DNA of 64,000 bases from Sphingomonadaceae bacterium (GTDB lineage Bacteria; Pseudomonadota; Alphaproteobacteria; Sphingomonadales; Sphingomonadaceae), in contig JASBUR010000031.1 in the NCBI GenBank assembly GCA_030147805.1, positions 1-64,000 of the forward strand. Reading direction: 5' to 3'. Within the stretch, counting starts at the first letter, position 1, and each line of letters opens with the position of its first letter. The position numbers and the translations under genes were made by a program. The notes beneath the pieces are model-generated. The model worked only from the letters and a program-made list of their open reading frames with translations. It was not told the DNA's origin and ran no database searches. Of this stretch, positions 43,161 through 53,066 are shown in pieces.

Positions 43161-43703
43161 ATGACCCTCACCATCCCCCGCGTCCTCCTCGCCGCCGCCG
43201 CGCTGGCGCTGCTGTCCGCCGCGGCGCCCGCCGGCACCGCCGCCGGTCCCGCCACCGACGTCGGCGTCAACGCCATCTACGAACGGATGGCCACCGCGCT
43301 CGCCAGCGGCGACGCGGCGATGTCACGCCTTACCTATGCCGACGACGCGATCTTCCTGCCGGCGCAGCCGGTCGGCATCGACGGCGGCGCCGCGATGCAC
43401 GGCAAGATGGCGGCGGGCGTCGCGCGGATGAAGGCCGACGGCATCGGCTTCAGGATCGCCTACCGCGTCGTCAGCCGGCGCAGGGTCGGCGACGGTCTGG
43501 CGATCGACGCCGGCTATTACCGCACCGAGATGACGCGCCCCGCCGACGCTGCGCAGCCCGTCACGCGCTACCACAAGATGCTCGTCGTCGCGGCCAAGCA
43601 GCCCGACGGCCGCTGGCTGATCACCCATGACGCCAGCGTCGCGTCGAGCCAGGCGGCGTTCGAGGCGGCGACGCCGCAGCCGGGGCTGAGGTTCGACAGC
43701 TAG
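43161..43703 (+). CDS. Secreted DUF4440/SnoaL-like protein
   Basis: Signal peptide MTLTIPRVLLAAAALALLSAAAPAGTAA; DVGVNAIYERMATALASGDAAMSRLTYADDAIFLP. Confidence 0.8.
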   Translation: MTLTIPRVLLAAAALALLSAAAPAGTAAGPATDVGVNAIYERMATALASGDAAMSRLTYADDAIFLPAQPVGIDGGAAMHGKMAAGVARMKADGIGFRIAYRVVSRRRVGDGLAIDAGYYRTEMTRPADAAQPVTRYHKMLVVAAKQPDGRWLITHDASVASSQAAFEAATPQPGLRFDS

Positions 43704-43943
43704 CGGCGATCGCCACCGCGCGCGCTGACGCCCCGCCGCCGGTCTTTCGGGGGCCGGCGGTGCGCGAACCTCCCGCGTCCCGCCCCGCTGTCGGCCGCGC
43801 TTACACTTCGCCCGCCGGGCGGCGGCGCCCGCGCCGCAGGAATCGGCCTCGCCGGCCGTTTTCAGTGACTTGGCCCGAAACCTGCTCCTTGCCCGCCACA
43901 GGGGTTCGGCGCGAGGGGCGCCGGCCCGCAGGGGGACGACCAC

Positions 43944-44537
43944 GTGACCACCAGGATCAGCCTGCTCCTACTCGGCGCACTCGCGACGCTCGGCGTTTCG
44001 GCGCCCGCCGCGGCGACCGCGACCTTCACCGGCCTGTCGGGGGGAAGCTGCCCGAGCGCCGGCGCCTATACGTCGGACGGCTATCTGTTCACCAGCGCCA
44101 CCAACCATTTCCACGTCTGCGCCGCCAATCAGAACAGCAACAGCACCAACGGCACCGAGACGCTCGTCACCGACACCACCGCGTTCACCGTGACGAAGGT
44201 CGGCGGCGGGCTGTTCGACCTGTTCAGCTTCGACGCCGCCGAATGGTCCAACTTCGGCGCGGGCCGTACCGTGTCGGTGCTCGGCACCTATGCCGGCGGC
44301 GCCACCACCAGCGCCTCGTTCGGGCTCGACGGCATCATGGGCGCCAACGCCTTCCAGACCTTTACGCTGGCCAACAGCTTCCGCAACCTCGCCTCGGCGC
44401 GCTTCAGCTTCTCGAACAACATCGCGCAGTTCGACAATTTCGTCACCGAAGCCGCGGTGCCCGAGCCCGCCGCGCTGGCGCTGTTCGGCCTCGGCGTCGC
44501 CGGCCTCGCCGCGCGCCGCCGCCGCAAGGCGGCCTGA
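43944..44537 (+). CDS. PEP-CTERM sorting domain protein
   Basis: Signal peptide and C-terminus VPEPAALALFGLGVAGLAARRRRKAA; GTG start. Confidence 0.93.
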   Translation: MTTRISLLLLGALATLGVSAPAAATATFTGLSGGSCPSAGAYTSDGYLFTSATNHFHVCAANQNSNSTNGTETLVTDTTAFTVTKVGGGLFDLFSFDAAEWSNFGAGRTVSVLGTYAGGATTSASFGLDGIMGANAFQTFTLANSFRNLASARFSFSNNIAQFDNFVTEAAVPEPAALALFGLGVAGLAARRRRKAA

Positions 44538-44563
44538 GGCTTCGCGCTTTCGGCCTGCGTAGA

Positions 44564-44595
44564 AGGGGGCGCTCCCGCGAGGGGGCGCCCCTTTT
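44564..44595 (+). terminator. Rho-independent terminator after the PEP-CTERM gene
   Basis: gggggcgctcccgcgagggggcgccccttttc: GGGGCGC/GCGCCCC stem then TTTT. Confidence 0.75.
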
Positions 44596-44627
44596 CGGTG
44601 GGTGAGCGGCGCCTGCGCAGCCTGTGC

Positions 44628-44960
44628 TCAGCGCCGCAGGCTGCGCCCGATCATCCGCAGGTGCAGCCCGTGCATCGCGACGAGCCCGCCGCCGATCAGC
44701 AGCAGCACCGGCGTCACCAGCCCTTCCTGCCCGGGGCGCGGCGTCAGCCCCCAGGCCGAGGCCGCCGTGGCGAGCATCACCAGCGTGCCGAGCGCCGGGG
44801 TGACGGCGAGCGCCACGCGGCGCGGCGCCGTCCAGTTGACGCTGCCGCCCAGCGACCATTGCATCGGCAGCCGGTCGTGGCGGGCGAAGCGGCGCTCGGC
44901 GCGCCACGACAGCGCGGCCAGCGCGCTGACGGTTACGACGAGGATGAGCAGCTCGAGCAT
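44628..44960 (-). CDS. Hypothetical membrane protein
   Basis: MLELLILVVTVSALAALSWRAERRFARHDRLPMQWSLGGSVNWTAPRRVALAVTPALGTLVMLATAASAWGLTP... Confidence 0.75.
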   Translation of the reverse strand: MLELLILVVTVSALAALSWRAERRFARHDRLPMQWSLGGSVNWTAPRRVALAVTPALGTLVMLATAASAWGLTPRPGQEGLVTPVLLLIGGGLVAMHGLHLRMIGRSLRR

Positions 44961-45143
44961 CGCAGGTTCCTCCCGCGGCGAGCTTAGCCGATGTCGCCGA
45001 TTCCGGCATCCATCGCCGCGCCGCGCGGGCCGCGCCGGTCATGCGAGGCCAGAATGACGGGAAAGGAACGGGGAGGGCGGGATAGAGCACCGCAGTGGCG
45101 GCAAGGCGCGTCAGCGATCGCCGCCGCCCCGCCGCCCGCCGGC

Positions 45144-45700
45144 CTATCGCCGGCAGAGCATTTCGCGCAGCGGGAACGCGCAGCCGCGTGCCGCACTGCG
45201 CGTCGACGATGTTCGACACCTGCGCGCACGCCCGGCCGGCATAGGCGGCGCCGCCAAAGCCGGCGCGCTCGCAGAACGCGCGCGCCGCGGTCAGGTCGTT
45301 GGTGCCCGCCGACACCTGGATGCGGCCGAGCGTCGGCCGCGCGAAGAAGGTCACATCCTTCCCGCTGACGCCGTCGCCGGCATCGAGCTGGTCGAGGTCG
45401 ATGCCCGGCGCGTCGACGCCTAAGCCCTCGTCCGCGGTAGCGCGGGTCGGCCGCAGCGAGGCGACCGCGGTGCGGCGCAGATAGGGCCGGTTGCTCGTCG
45501 TGTAGCTCTGGCAGCCGCCGGCATAGCTCGCCGCACCGCAGATCTCCCACTCGCCGACGATGCGCGCGCTCTGCGCCCGCCGGGGCGAAGCCCAGCGGCG
45601 CGAGATCGGGGGAAGTGGCGGGGTGACCACCACCGAGCGGCCGAGAAAGCCGGGCAGTTCGTAGAGCGTGACGCTCGGCGTGGTGCCGGTCTCTGCCGCG
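45144..45700 (-). pseudogene. Beta/gamma-crystallin-like domain protein, apparently frameshifted and missing its native N-terminus
   Basis: SVTLYELPGFLGRSVVV...ARIVGEWEICGAASYAGGCQSYTTSNRPYLRRTAVASLRP; conserved-looking C-terminus VPLREMLCRR* is in another frame. Confidence 0.6.
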
Positions 45701-45709
45701 GCTCTTCCG

Positions 45710-46168
45710 TTAGTTAGGAAATGCGACGCTAGGACCGCGCTTATCGTAACAGACCACCGTGCTATTGTCGGTCCCAAATCCCCTCTCGTAGCCGACTCCC
45801 CTGCAAAATTTCTCGGCAGCGTCGTTGGCGAAGTTTTGGCGGTTCAGGTCTTTTGTTGTGCAGCCGCCCTCGCACACTGCTCCCGAAATCTGAATCGCAG
45901 ACTTTGTGGACACGTAATTTCGAACATTTGCCAAATCTTCTCGCATGACGGACACATGCGGGACCATTTTGGCGGCGTCCGAGGCAACCGAGTCAAGCCT
46001 CAGCCTGGCAGTCGAAAGCTCTGTTTTGATAGATAACAGGTCAGCCTTCATGGCGGCTACGGCAGCTCGGAGTGCCCTCACTTCTGACAGGAGTCCGCCA
46101 TCGTCGGGTGCCGCCAACGCGGGATAAGCACAAACGCCTACCATTACTGCGAACAATGCCAATTTCAT
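45710..46168 (-). CDS. Hypothetical secreted coiled-coil protein with C-terminal Cys-containing domain
   Basis: MKLALFAVMVGVCAYPALAAPDDGGLLSEVRALRAAVAAMKADLLSIKTELSTARLRLDS...AVCEGGCTTKD...EKFCRGVGY...TVVCYDKR; lower GC than flanks. Confidence 0.65.
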   Translation of the reverse strand: MKLALFAVMVGVCAYPALAAPDDGGLLSEVRALRAAVAAMKADLLSIKTELSTARLRLDSVASDAAKMVPHVSVMREDLANVRNYVSTKSAIQISGAVCEGGCTTKDLNRQNFANDAAEKFCRGVGYERGFGTDNSTVVCYDKRGPSVAFPN

Positions 46169-46309
46169 GCTCTGGACCTTTCGCAGATGAGGAAAGAAGA
46201 TTGGCATGGCGTGAAGCTGGGCCACCATACGTTCGATTACGGTAGGTATTCGGCGGCCCATTAGAGATTTGCGGAGGCGCGACTTGCTGCCGAAAGGTGT
46301 AGACGTACA

Positions 46310-46536
46310 CTAACTAGCCAACGCGCCGCACACCTGGTACTCGCCGCTGACCGGAGCGCTCTGTTCCCAGTTGGCGAAGCCCTGCGTCGCAAGATCGCGG
46401 GGGGAGGCGGTGATGGTCGCCGAGCGCCCGAGAAAGCACGGCAGCTCATAGAGCGTGAAACTCGACGCGGTGGTCTGCGCCGTGGCGATCCCAAGCGGCG
46501 GCGCGACACGGCGGCGGCGAGGATCGGGATAGGCAT
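46310..46536 (-). pseudogene. Truncated beta/gamma-crystallin-like gene remnant
   Basis: Minus-strand frame IATAQTTASSFTLYELPCFLGRSATITASPRDLATQGFANWEQSAPVSGEYQVCGALAS*, paralogous to the 45.1-45.7 kb product, out of frame with the upstream ATG. Confidence 0.6.
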
Positions 46537-46627
46537 GTTACCCTCCTTGCGGTTTGGGCAGAAAGAGAACGCGGTGATAAGTTTGAGGTTCAAAAATCTA
46601 ACTTAAAGAGGGATGAGCGGATCCAGC

Positions 46628-47254
46628 CTAGTCCTCTTTCGCTACGACTCCGGTTATCTCAGGCTTTCGATCATAAATTTTGTAAGTCAGATAATACAAG
46701 CTTCTTCCGCTTGTTAGTACGAGGTGAGAGATCGGCACTAAGCACAATAGTTTCGCTAGAAATGATGACACATCGTAGGCAGGTATCGAAAAATTACCAA
46801 TGATGAGATATTTGCCATGTATTGCGCTCGCCAATGCTGAAGATAAACCCGAGCAAGCTGCAGAAAGAAGGGATAATAACAAGCTTAGAAACGCTAGATA
46901 CCCAAACATGGAAAGGACGTAATCCCTTCGGGTGAGCTTAACTCGATCTGTGTTCGGCCTTCCCCAGAAGGCCTCTCCAGTTTCGATGTGATCGTCGAGT
47001 GTTGATCCTGCGATTAAAAAAGTAGCAACTGCTAAGAGTCCAGCGATGTAGAATCCCGTCAACGCTGATGCAAGCGATCCTATCCGATCAAGGAAACCAT
47101 CAGTAGAAAAAAAGGCGGAATGAGGCATCAAATGAAACAGAGTTGCAATTAATGTGGAGACGATCAGGATTATCCACAAATCACGGACAACAAAAAGCCT
47201 TCCGTCATCACTGCGGATCTTGAGATATCTAAAACTGAAGAGCATCATTGGCAT
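46628..47254 (-). CDS. Hypothetical membrane protein with about four TM segments
   Basis: DLWIILIVSTLIATLFHLMP, ASALTGFYIAGLLAVATFLIA, VLSMFGYLAFLSLLLSLLSAA, FLAKLLCLVPISHLVLTSG; AT-richer than flanks. Confidence 0.75.
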   Translation of the reverse strand: MPMMLFSFRYLKIRSDDGRLFVVRDLWIILIVSTLIATLFHLMPHSAFFSTDGFLDRIGSLASALTGFYIAGLLAVATFLIAGSTLDDHIETGEAFWGRPNTDRVKLTRRDYVLSMFGYLAFLSLLLSLLSAACSGLSSALASAIHGKYLIIGNFSIPAYDVSSFLAKLLCLVPISHLVLTSGRSLYYLTYKIYDRKPEITGVVAKED

Positions 47255-47260
47255 GATGTT

Positions 47261-48193
47261 TTAAATCGCTCTAATCGCCTTTGAGATGAAATCATCGACA
47301 ACCTTGTCAGTACATACTGCCAGGTCAACCGTTGTGTTAACTTCCGCCGATCTTATAAAGAGGACCTCTTTAGCCTCCTCCCCTCTGGCGATAGATATGC
47401 GCCTCGATCTTTCGTCATCGAGTTCAATATCAATCTGAAAATCCTCCCAGCCGGCGCGTCTAGCGCTCTTTGCTAAATTGCCGATTTTTTCTGCCCAATC
47501 CTTTGGGCTAACCTTGCCTTTGACTCTAATCTTCATCTTTTCATGAACCGGCTTGAAGAAATCTTCAGAATCGATGAATTTAGCGCGAGCCGGCCTGCTA
47601 AGCGTTATAAAGCCAAAATTTCCAGTCTTCAGTGCATTAGTAACTGACTCAGATTTGACGCCTTCAGGTCGAAAGACTGTGTAAGTGCTCTGGTCATCAC
47701 CGCGATTATCTTTGTAGTTATAATCGTAATCGCGAAGAACCTTTCCGATGATGGGTTGGACCAAACTCATGCTTAGGCCGGGAATTTCTTCTAGGATGGC
47801 GTCATAAACGCCATTGCGCACCGCCTTCGGCAGAATGATGAGATGCGCCGAAACCGATTGTTCCTCGTCGGGCTTCTTATTGACAGTGCGAAGATGAAGG
47901 GCGGCGCGGGCCTTTCGACGGTACATGGGATCGGCAGCCTTCGGACTCGCTCTGTGAATGAGCGCCACAATGGCGCCTGTCGCGGCGTGTACGTCGATGC
48001 TCATCATTTCGATAACGTCGCTGTTTGGGCGAACGTCGATGGCCTTGTTTCGCCTAACAGCCTGCTGCAGTGCTGCGAGGATGCTCGGCTTACCTGTAGC
48101 ATCGACAAGCGGAAGCGTCGGACCACTCTTGCGCCGCGGCACGAACGAGAATCTGTAATGCCGTATGAACCGGTGTCTTTTCTCCAGAAACAC
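47261..48193 (-). CDS. Hypothetical soluble protein, 310 aa, first gene of a two-gene module
   Basis: GTG start with GGGGGGG upstream; 6-nt gap to the membrane-protein gene; no family recognised. Confidence 0.75.
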   Translation of the reverse strand: MFLEKRHRFIRHYRFSFVPRRKSGPTLPLVDATGKPSILAALQQAVRRNKAIDVRPNSDVIEMMSIDVHAATGAIVALIHRASPKAADPMYRRKARAALHLRTVNKKPDEEQSVSAHLIILPKAVRNGVYDAILEEIPGLSMSLVQPIIGKVLRDYDYNYKDNRGDDQSTYTVFRPEGVKSESVTNALKTGNFGFITLSRPARAKFIDSEDFFKPVHEKMKIRVKGKVSPKDWAEKIGNLAKSARRAGWEDFQIDIELDDERSRRISIARGEEAKEVLFIRSAEVNTTVDLAVCTDKVVDDFISKAIRAI

Positions 48194-48297
48194 AGATTCC
48201 CCCCCTTTGTTAGAAGCTGGGAGACTTCACAGTTCCGACATAGTGGTCAACGCTTGATCACATCCAGACAGCCATTTTGATCCGGTTCGGAGCCTTC

Positions 48298-51200
48298 TTA
48301 CTCCGCCGCCACCCGCTCCGCCGCCGCCGCCTTCTTCCCCAGCAACGGCTTCAAATACCCGCCCGTATAGCTCCGCGCCGTCGCCGCCACCTGTTCGGGC
48401 GTCCCCTGCGCGACGATCTCGCCGCCCTTGGTGCCGCCCTCGGGCCCCAGGTCGATGATCCAGTCGGCGGTCTTGATGACCTCGAGATTGTGCTCGATCA
48501 CCACGACGGTATTGCCCTGCTCGACGAGCGTGTGCAGCACCTCGAGCAGCTTTCGCACATCCTCGAAATGCAGCCCGGTGGTCGGCTCGTCGAGGATGTA
48601 GAGCGTGTTGCCGGTGGCGCGCCTGGACAGTTCCTTGGCGAGCTTGACGCGCTGCGCCTCGCCGCCCGACAAGGTCGTCGCCTGCTGGCCGACCTTGACG
48701 TAGCCGAGGCCGACCTCGTGCAGCATCGCCATCTTCTCGCGGATGCTCGGCACCGCCTTGAAGAATTCGACCGCCTCCTCGACGTTCATGTCGAGCACGT
48801 CGGCGATGCTCTTGCCCTTGAAGGTGACCTCCAAGGTCTCGCGGTTGTAGCGCTTGCCGTGGCAGACGTCGCAGGTAACGTAGACGTCGGGCAGGAAGTG
48901 CATCTCGATCTTGAGCACGCCGTCGCCCTGGCACGCCTCGCAGCGGCCGCCCTTGACGTTGAAGCTGAAGCGCCCGGCCTTGTAGCCGCGCGCCGCTGAC
49001 TCGGGCAGGCCGGCGAACCAGTCGCGGATCTGGGTGAACGATCCGGTGTAGGTCGCGGGGTTGGCGCGCGGGGTGCGGCCGATCGGCGACTGGTCGATGT
49101 CGATGACCTTGTCGAGATATTGCAGCCCCTCGATGCTGTCGTGCGCACCGGCGTGGATGCGCGCACCGTTCAGGCTGCGCGCCGCGGCGGCATAGAGCGT
49201 GTCGATGGTGAAGGTCGACTTGCCCGATCCCGACACGCCGGTGATGCAGGTGAAGGTGCCCAAGGGGATCGAGGCGCTGACGTTCTGGAGGTTGTTCGAG
49301 CGGGCGCCCTTCACCGTCAACTTCCTGCCATTGCCCTTGCGGCGCTTGGCCGGCACGGGGACGGCGCGGCGGCCGGCGAGATAGTCGCCGGTGATGCTGT
49401 CGGGGTTCGCGAGGATCGCCTCGAGAGTACCCTCGGCGATGACATGGCCGCCGTGGATGCCGGCGCCCGGCCCCATGTCGACGATGTGGTCGGCGCTGCG
49501 GATCGCGTCCTCGTCATGCTCGACGACGAGCACGGTGTTGCCGAGGTCGCGGAGGCGCTTGAGCGTTTCGAGCAGCCGGTCGTTGTCGCGCTGGTGCAGT
49601 CCGATCGACGGCTCGTCGAGCACGTAGAGCACGCCCGACAGCCCCGAGCCGATCTGGCTGGCGAGGCGGATGCGCTGGCTCTCGCCGCCCGACAAGGTCC
49701 CCGACTTGCGGTCGAGGTTCAGATATTCGAGGCCGACGTTGCACAGGAAGCCGAGCCGCTCGACAATCTCCTTCAGGACGCGCTCGGCGATCTGCCGGTC
49801 CTTGTCGCTGAGCTTGGGCATCAGCTCGCTCGCCCAGCCGAACGCCTCGGAGACCGGGCGGCGCGCCGCGTCGGCGATGGTCTCGCCGTCGATCTTCACC
49901 GCCAGCGCCTCGGGCTTGAGGCGGGCGCCGTCGCAGACCTCGCAGGCGCGCGCCGCCTGATATTGCGCCAGCTCGTCGCGGACGGTCGCGCTCTCGGTGT
50001 CGCGCCAGCGCTTCTCGACATTGGCGATGACGCCCTCGAACGCCTTCTTCACCTCGTAGGATTTGCGGCCGTCCTCGAAGCGGAGCGCAATGGGCGTGCC
50101 CTTGGTGCCGTGCAGCACCGCCGCGCGCATCTCGGGCGACAGATCCTTCCACGGCGTCTTGAGATCGGCGCCGAAGTGACGTGCGACACTGGACAAAACC
50201 TGCATGTAATAGGGCGAGGGCGGGTTCGATTTCGCCCAGGGCATCACCGCGCCGGCGGCGATCGACAGCCCCTCGTTGGGCACCACCAGCTCGGGATCGA
50301 AATAGAGTTTTTCGCCGAGACCGTCGCAGCTCGGGCAGGCGCCGTGCGGGCTATTGAACGAGAACAGCCGCGGCTCGATCTCGGGGATGGTGAAGCCCGA
50401 GACCGGGCAGGCGAATTTCTCCGAGAACAGCATGCGGCGGGGACCCCCACCACCCGGCTGCGCCGGGTCCCCCTCCCCCTGAGGGGGAGGATTACCCGCT
50501 CCTCCCCCCTTGGGGGAGGGGGACCGCGAAGCGGTGGAGGGGGCGCCGTCGCCCGGCGAATCGGCGAATTCGAGCACGGCGAGCCCGTCGGCGAGCTTCA
50601 GCGCGGTCTCGAAACTGTCGGCGAGCCGCGTCTCGATGCCCTCGCGCACCACCAGCCGGTCGACGACGACGTCGATGTCATGCTTGTACTTCTTGTCGAG
50701 CGCCGGCGCCTCGTCGATGTCGTAGAACTCGCCGTTGACCTTGACGCGCTGGAAGCCGGTCTTCTTCCACTCGGCGAATTCCTTGCGATACTCGCCCTTG
50801 CGGCCGCGCACGACGGGGGCGAGCAGGTAGAGGCGCGTGCCCTCGGGCTGCTCCATCACCCGGTCGACCATCTGGCTGACCTGCTGCGCCGAGATGGGGA
50901 GGCCGGTGGCGGGCGAATAGGGCACGCCGATGCGCGCCCACAGCAGGCGCATGTAATCATAGATCTCGGTGACGGTGCCGACGGTCGAGCGCGGGTTCTT
51001 CGAGGTCGTCTTCTGCTCGATCGAGATCGCCGGGGAGAGGCCCTCGATATGGTCGACGTCGGGCTTCTGCATGAGCTCGAGGAACTGGCGCGCATAGGCG
51101 GAGAGCGACTCGACGTAGCGGCGCTGCCCCTCGGCATAGATGGTGTCGAAGGCGAGGCTCGATTTGCCCGACCCCGACAGGCCGGTGATCACCACCAGCT

Positions 51201-51336
51201 TGTCGCGCGGCAGGTCGAGATCGACGTTCTTGAGATTATGCTCGCGCGCGCCGCGTACCGAGATGTGCGTCAGCATCGATGTTCCCGCTGTGTTCCGGCC
51301 GAAGAAGGAGGTGACGCAGCCAGCGACGCGAGTCAA
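48298..51336 (-). CDS. uvrA: Excinuclease ABC subunit A (start may be at [17 protein letters not shown])
   Basis: [65 protein letters not shown]...[16 protein letters not shown]. Confidence 0.97.
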   Translation of the reverse strand: MTRVAGCVTSFFGRNTAGTSMLTHISVRGAREHNLKNVDLDLPRDKLVVITGLSGSGKSSLAFDTIYAEGQRRYVESLSAYARQFLELMQKPDVDHIEGLSPAISIEQKTTSKNPRSTVGTVTEIYDYMRLLWARIGVPYSPATGLPISAQQVSQMVDRVMEQPEGTRLYLLAPVVRGRKGEYRKEFAEWKKTGFQRVKVNGEFYDIDEAPALDKKYKHDIDVVVDRLVVREGIETRLADSFETALKLADGLAVLEFADSPGDGAPSTASRSPSPKGGGAGNPPPQGEGDPAQPGGGGPRRMLFSEKFACPVSGFTIPEIEPRLFSFNSPHGACPSCDGLGEKLYFDPELVVPNEGLSIAAGAVMPWAKSNPPSPYYMQVLSSVARHFGADLKTPWKDLSPEMRAAVLHGTKGTPIALRFEDGRKSYEVKKAFEGVIANVEKRWRDTESATVRDELAQYQAARACEVCDGARLKPEALAVKIDGETIADAARRPVSEAFGWASELMPKLSDKDRQIAERVLKEIVERLGFLCNVGLEYLNLDRKSGTLSGGESQRIRLASQIGSGLSGVLYVLDEPSIGLHQRDNDRLLETLKRLRDLGNTVLVVEHDEDAIRSADHIVDMGPGAGIHGGHVIAEGTLEAILANPDSITGDYLAGRRAVPVPAKRRKGNGRKLTVKGARSNNLQNVSASIPLGTFTCITGVSGSGKSTFTIDTLYAAAARSLNGARIHAGAHDSIEGLQYLDKVIDIDQSPIGRTPRANPATYTGSFTQIRDWFAGLPESAARGYKAGRFSFNVKGGRCEACQGDGVLKIEMHFLPDVYVTCDVCHGKRYNRETLEVTFKGKSIADVLDMNVEEAVEFFKAVPSIREKMAMLHEVGLGYVKVGQQATTLSGGEAQRVKLAKELSRRATGNTLYILDEPTTGLHFEDVRKLLEVLHTLVEQGNTVVVIEHNLEVIKTADWIIDLGPEGGTKGGEIVAQGTPEQVAATARSYTGGYLKPLLGKKAAAAERVAAE
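50437..50555. repeat. C-rich palindromic repeat inserted in frame within uvrA
   Basis: acccccaccacccggctgcgccgggtccccctccccctgagggggagg...ctcctccccccttgggggagggggaccgcgaagcggtggaggggg. Confidence 0.75.
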
Positions 51337-51489
51337 GCGGGCCGTCGGTCAGCGCGCAAGATGGGGAGGGGCGCGCCCGATTGCGAGGGGCGGCAGGCGG
51401 TCGTTTTGCCGCCGTGACGGACTGCCGGCGGGCCTCCCTCTCCCGCAAGGGGAGAGGGGATAAGCGCGCGTGGCCGCTACGCCTTGTCC

Positions 51490-52323
51490 TTAGCTCGCCT
51501 TGCGGTTCCCGCCGCCGAGGAAGCTGCCGATGATCTTGTAGTAGCTCACCGGGAACAGCCGGGTCAGCCGGTCGATCATCCGCGCGTCCGCGCCGATCAG
51601 CACGCGGTGCTGGCCGCGCTCCATGCCGCGGATGATGGTCTCGGCGGCCTGCTCGGGGGTGGTCTTCGCCGCCTTTTCGAACTCCTCGCCATTGTCGAGC
51701 GCCATCGTCGAGCCGTCGAGGCCGCGGATGAACTTGGCGTTGCGCGCGACATTGGTCTTGATGCCGCCGGGGTGGACGCGGATCACCGTCACATGCGGGT
51801 CGGTCTGCGCCAGTTCGAGATGCATCGCCTCGGTGAGGCCGCGGACGGCATATTTCGACGCGTTGTACGCCGATTGCGTCGGATAGCCCATCATCCCGAA
51901 CACCGAGGAGATGTTGACGATCCAGCCTTTCTCGCTCTGGCGGACATGCGGCAGCGCCAGCCGGCAGCCAGCGACGACGGCGTCGAAATTGACCGCCATG
52001 ACGCGGTTGAAATCTTCTGCGGGGCAGTCGGCGAAGGGGGCGACCACCGACAGGCCGGCGTTGTTGATGATGCCGTTCAAGGCGCCATATTCCTCGACGG
52101 CGCGGTCGATCCAGCCCTTGAGCTTCGCATGGTCGGTGACGTCGAAGCCCTCGGAGAAATGCGGGTAGTTGCCGAGCATCCGCGAGGTTTCGAACAGCCC
52201 GGCCTCGTCCTTGTCGGCGAGCGCGAGCTTCGCGCCGCGCTTGGCGAGGGCGATCGCCAGCGCGCGGCCGATGCCGCTGCCGGCGCCGGTCACCGCGATC
52301 ACGCGTCCCGATAGATCGTGCAT
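51490..52323 (-). CDS. SDR family NAD(P)-dependent oxidoreductase
   Basis: GRVIAVTGAGSGIGRALAIALAKRGAKLALADKD...IINNAGLS...YPTQSAYNASKYAVRGLTEAM. Confidence 0.95.
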   Translation of the reverse strand: MHDLSGRVIAVTGAGSGIGRALAIALAKRGAKLALADKDEAGLFETSRMLGNYPHFSEGFDVTDHAKLKGWIDRAVEEYGALNGIINNAGLSVVAPFADCPAEDFNRVMAVNFDAVVAGCRLALPHVRQSEKGWIVNISSVFGMMGYPTQSAYNASKYAVRGLTEAMHLELAQTDPHVTVIRVHPGGIKTNVARNAKFIRGLDGSTMALDNGEEFEKAAKTTPEQAAETIIRGMERGQHRVLIGADARMIDRLTRLFPVSYYKIIGSFLGGGNRKAS

Positions 52324-52407
52324 TGCCGTCCCCCCTTGCCTTTGCGCATCGCGCCCCGGCGTCCTATCTCATCAGCCTAACCGAGCCGCCCCTCCCGGAG
52401 AAGCATC

Positions 52408-52569
52408 ATGGCCAGCGAACCGAAGCCCGAAAATCCGTCCAAGCCCGTCGAGCCGCCGCTGCCGCCCAACGTGCCGCTGCCGCCCGATGTCGAACTCGGC
52501 GGCCGCAAGGGTCTCGAGCCGACGCGCTACGGAGATTGGGAGAAGGGCGGCATCGCCGTCGACTTCTGA
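52408..52569 (+). CDS. DUF1674 / SDHAF4-like succinate dehydrogenase assembly protein
   Basis: 53 aa MASEPKPENPSKPVEPPLPPNVPLPPDVELGGRKGLEPTRYGDWEKGGIAVDF. Confidence 0.9.
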   Translation: MASEPKPENPSKPVEPPLPPNVPLPPDVELGGRKGLEPTRYGDWEKGGIAVDF

Positions 52570-52582
52570 ATAAAGAGGGGAA

Positions 52583-52795
52583 ATGAGCCTGCGCTATTAT
52601 CTGGGCGGGCGCGAAACCAGCCGCCGCCTGGCGCTCGCCGAGTGGCTGCGCCTCGCCACCGGGGAGGGCGCGGTGCGCGCGCGGCGCATCTTCGAGCTCG
52701 CCGAACATGGCCGCGCGCGGCCGGGTGAAGTGGCGCAGGCGCAGGGCGAACTGCACGCGCGCGGCATCGTCATCACCGGGGTCGCGGGGCTATAG
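52583..52795 (+). CDS. Hypothetical small protein
   Basis: MSLRYYLGGRETSRRLALAEWLRLATGEGAVRARRIFELAEHGRARPGEVAQAQGELHARGIVITGVAGL. Confidence 0.65.
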   Translation: MSLRYYLGGRETSRRLALAEWLRLATGEGAVRARRIFELAEHGRARPGEVAQAQGELHARGIVITGVAGL

Positions 52796-52847
52796 GGCCC
52801 GCTTCGGCCGATTCGGCCGCCCGACTCGCTTCACGCACGAGGACTTC

Positions 52848-53057
52848 ATGACCGACATCAATCTCACCCTGACCGAGGACGAAGCCGACATCGTGCTCAG
52901 CGCGCTCGAGGAAGACCGCGAAAATTATCTCGAATCGGCGCGCGCCGCCTTCGCCGACGGCGACAAGGCGTCGGGCCAGGCGTTCGGCGAGGCCGCCGAC
53001 CGCATCAAGCTGGTGATCGAGAAGGTCAAGCCGCTGCTCGGCGACATGGATCGCTAG
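52848..53057 (+). CDS. Hypothetical small protein
   Basis: MTDINLTLTEDEADIVLSALEEDRENYLESARAAFADGDKASGQAFGEAADRIKLVIEKVKPLLG. Confidence 0.7.
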   Translation: MTDINLTLTEDEADIVLSALEEDRENYLESARAAFADGDKASGQAFGEAADRIKLVIEKVKPLLGDMDR

Positions 53058-53066
53058 CTTCGGGCG

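Noticed and set aside
47170-47178. Perfect TTATCCACA DnaA box
   Set aside because: Single site inside an AT-richer coding gene with no array around it; likely chance.
46628-48193. Calling the two-gene module Kiwa
   Set aside because: Sizes and the 4-TM partner are reminiscent, but gene order is reversed and I cannot identify DUF4868/KwaB motifs by eye; homology search needed.
49120-51417. 765-aa plus-strand ORF antisense to uvrA
   Set aside because: Antisense artefact of high GC; uvrA is clear on the minus strand.
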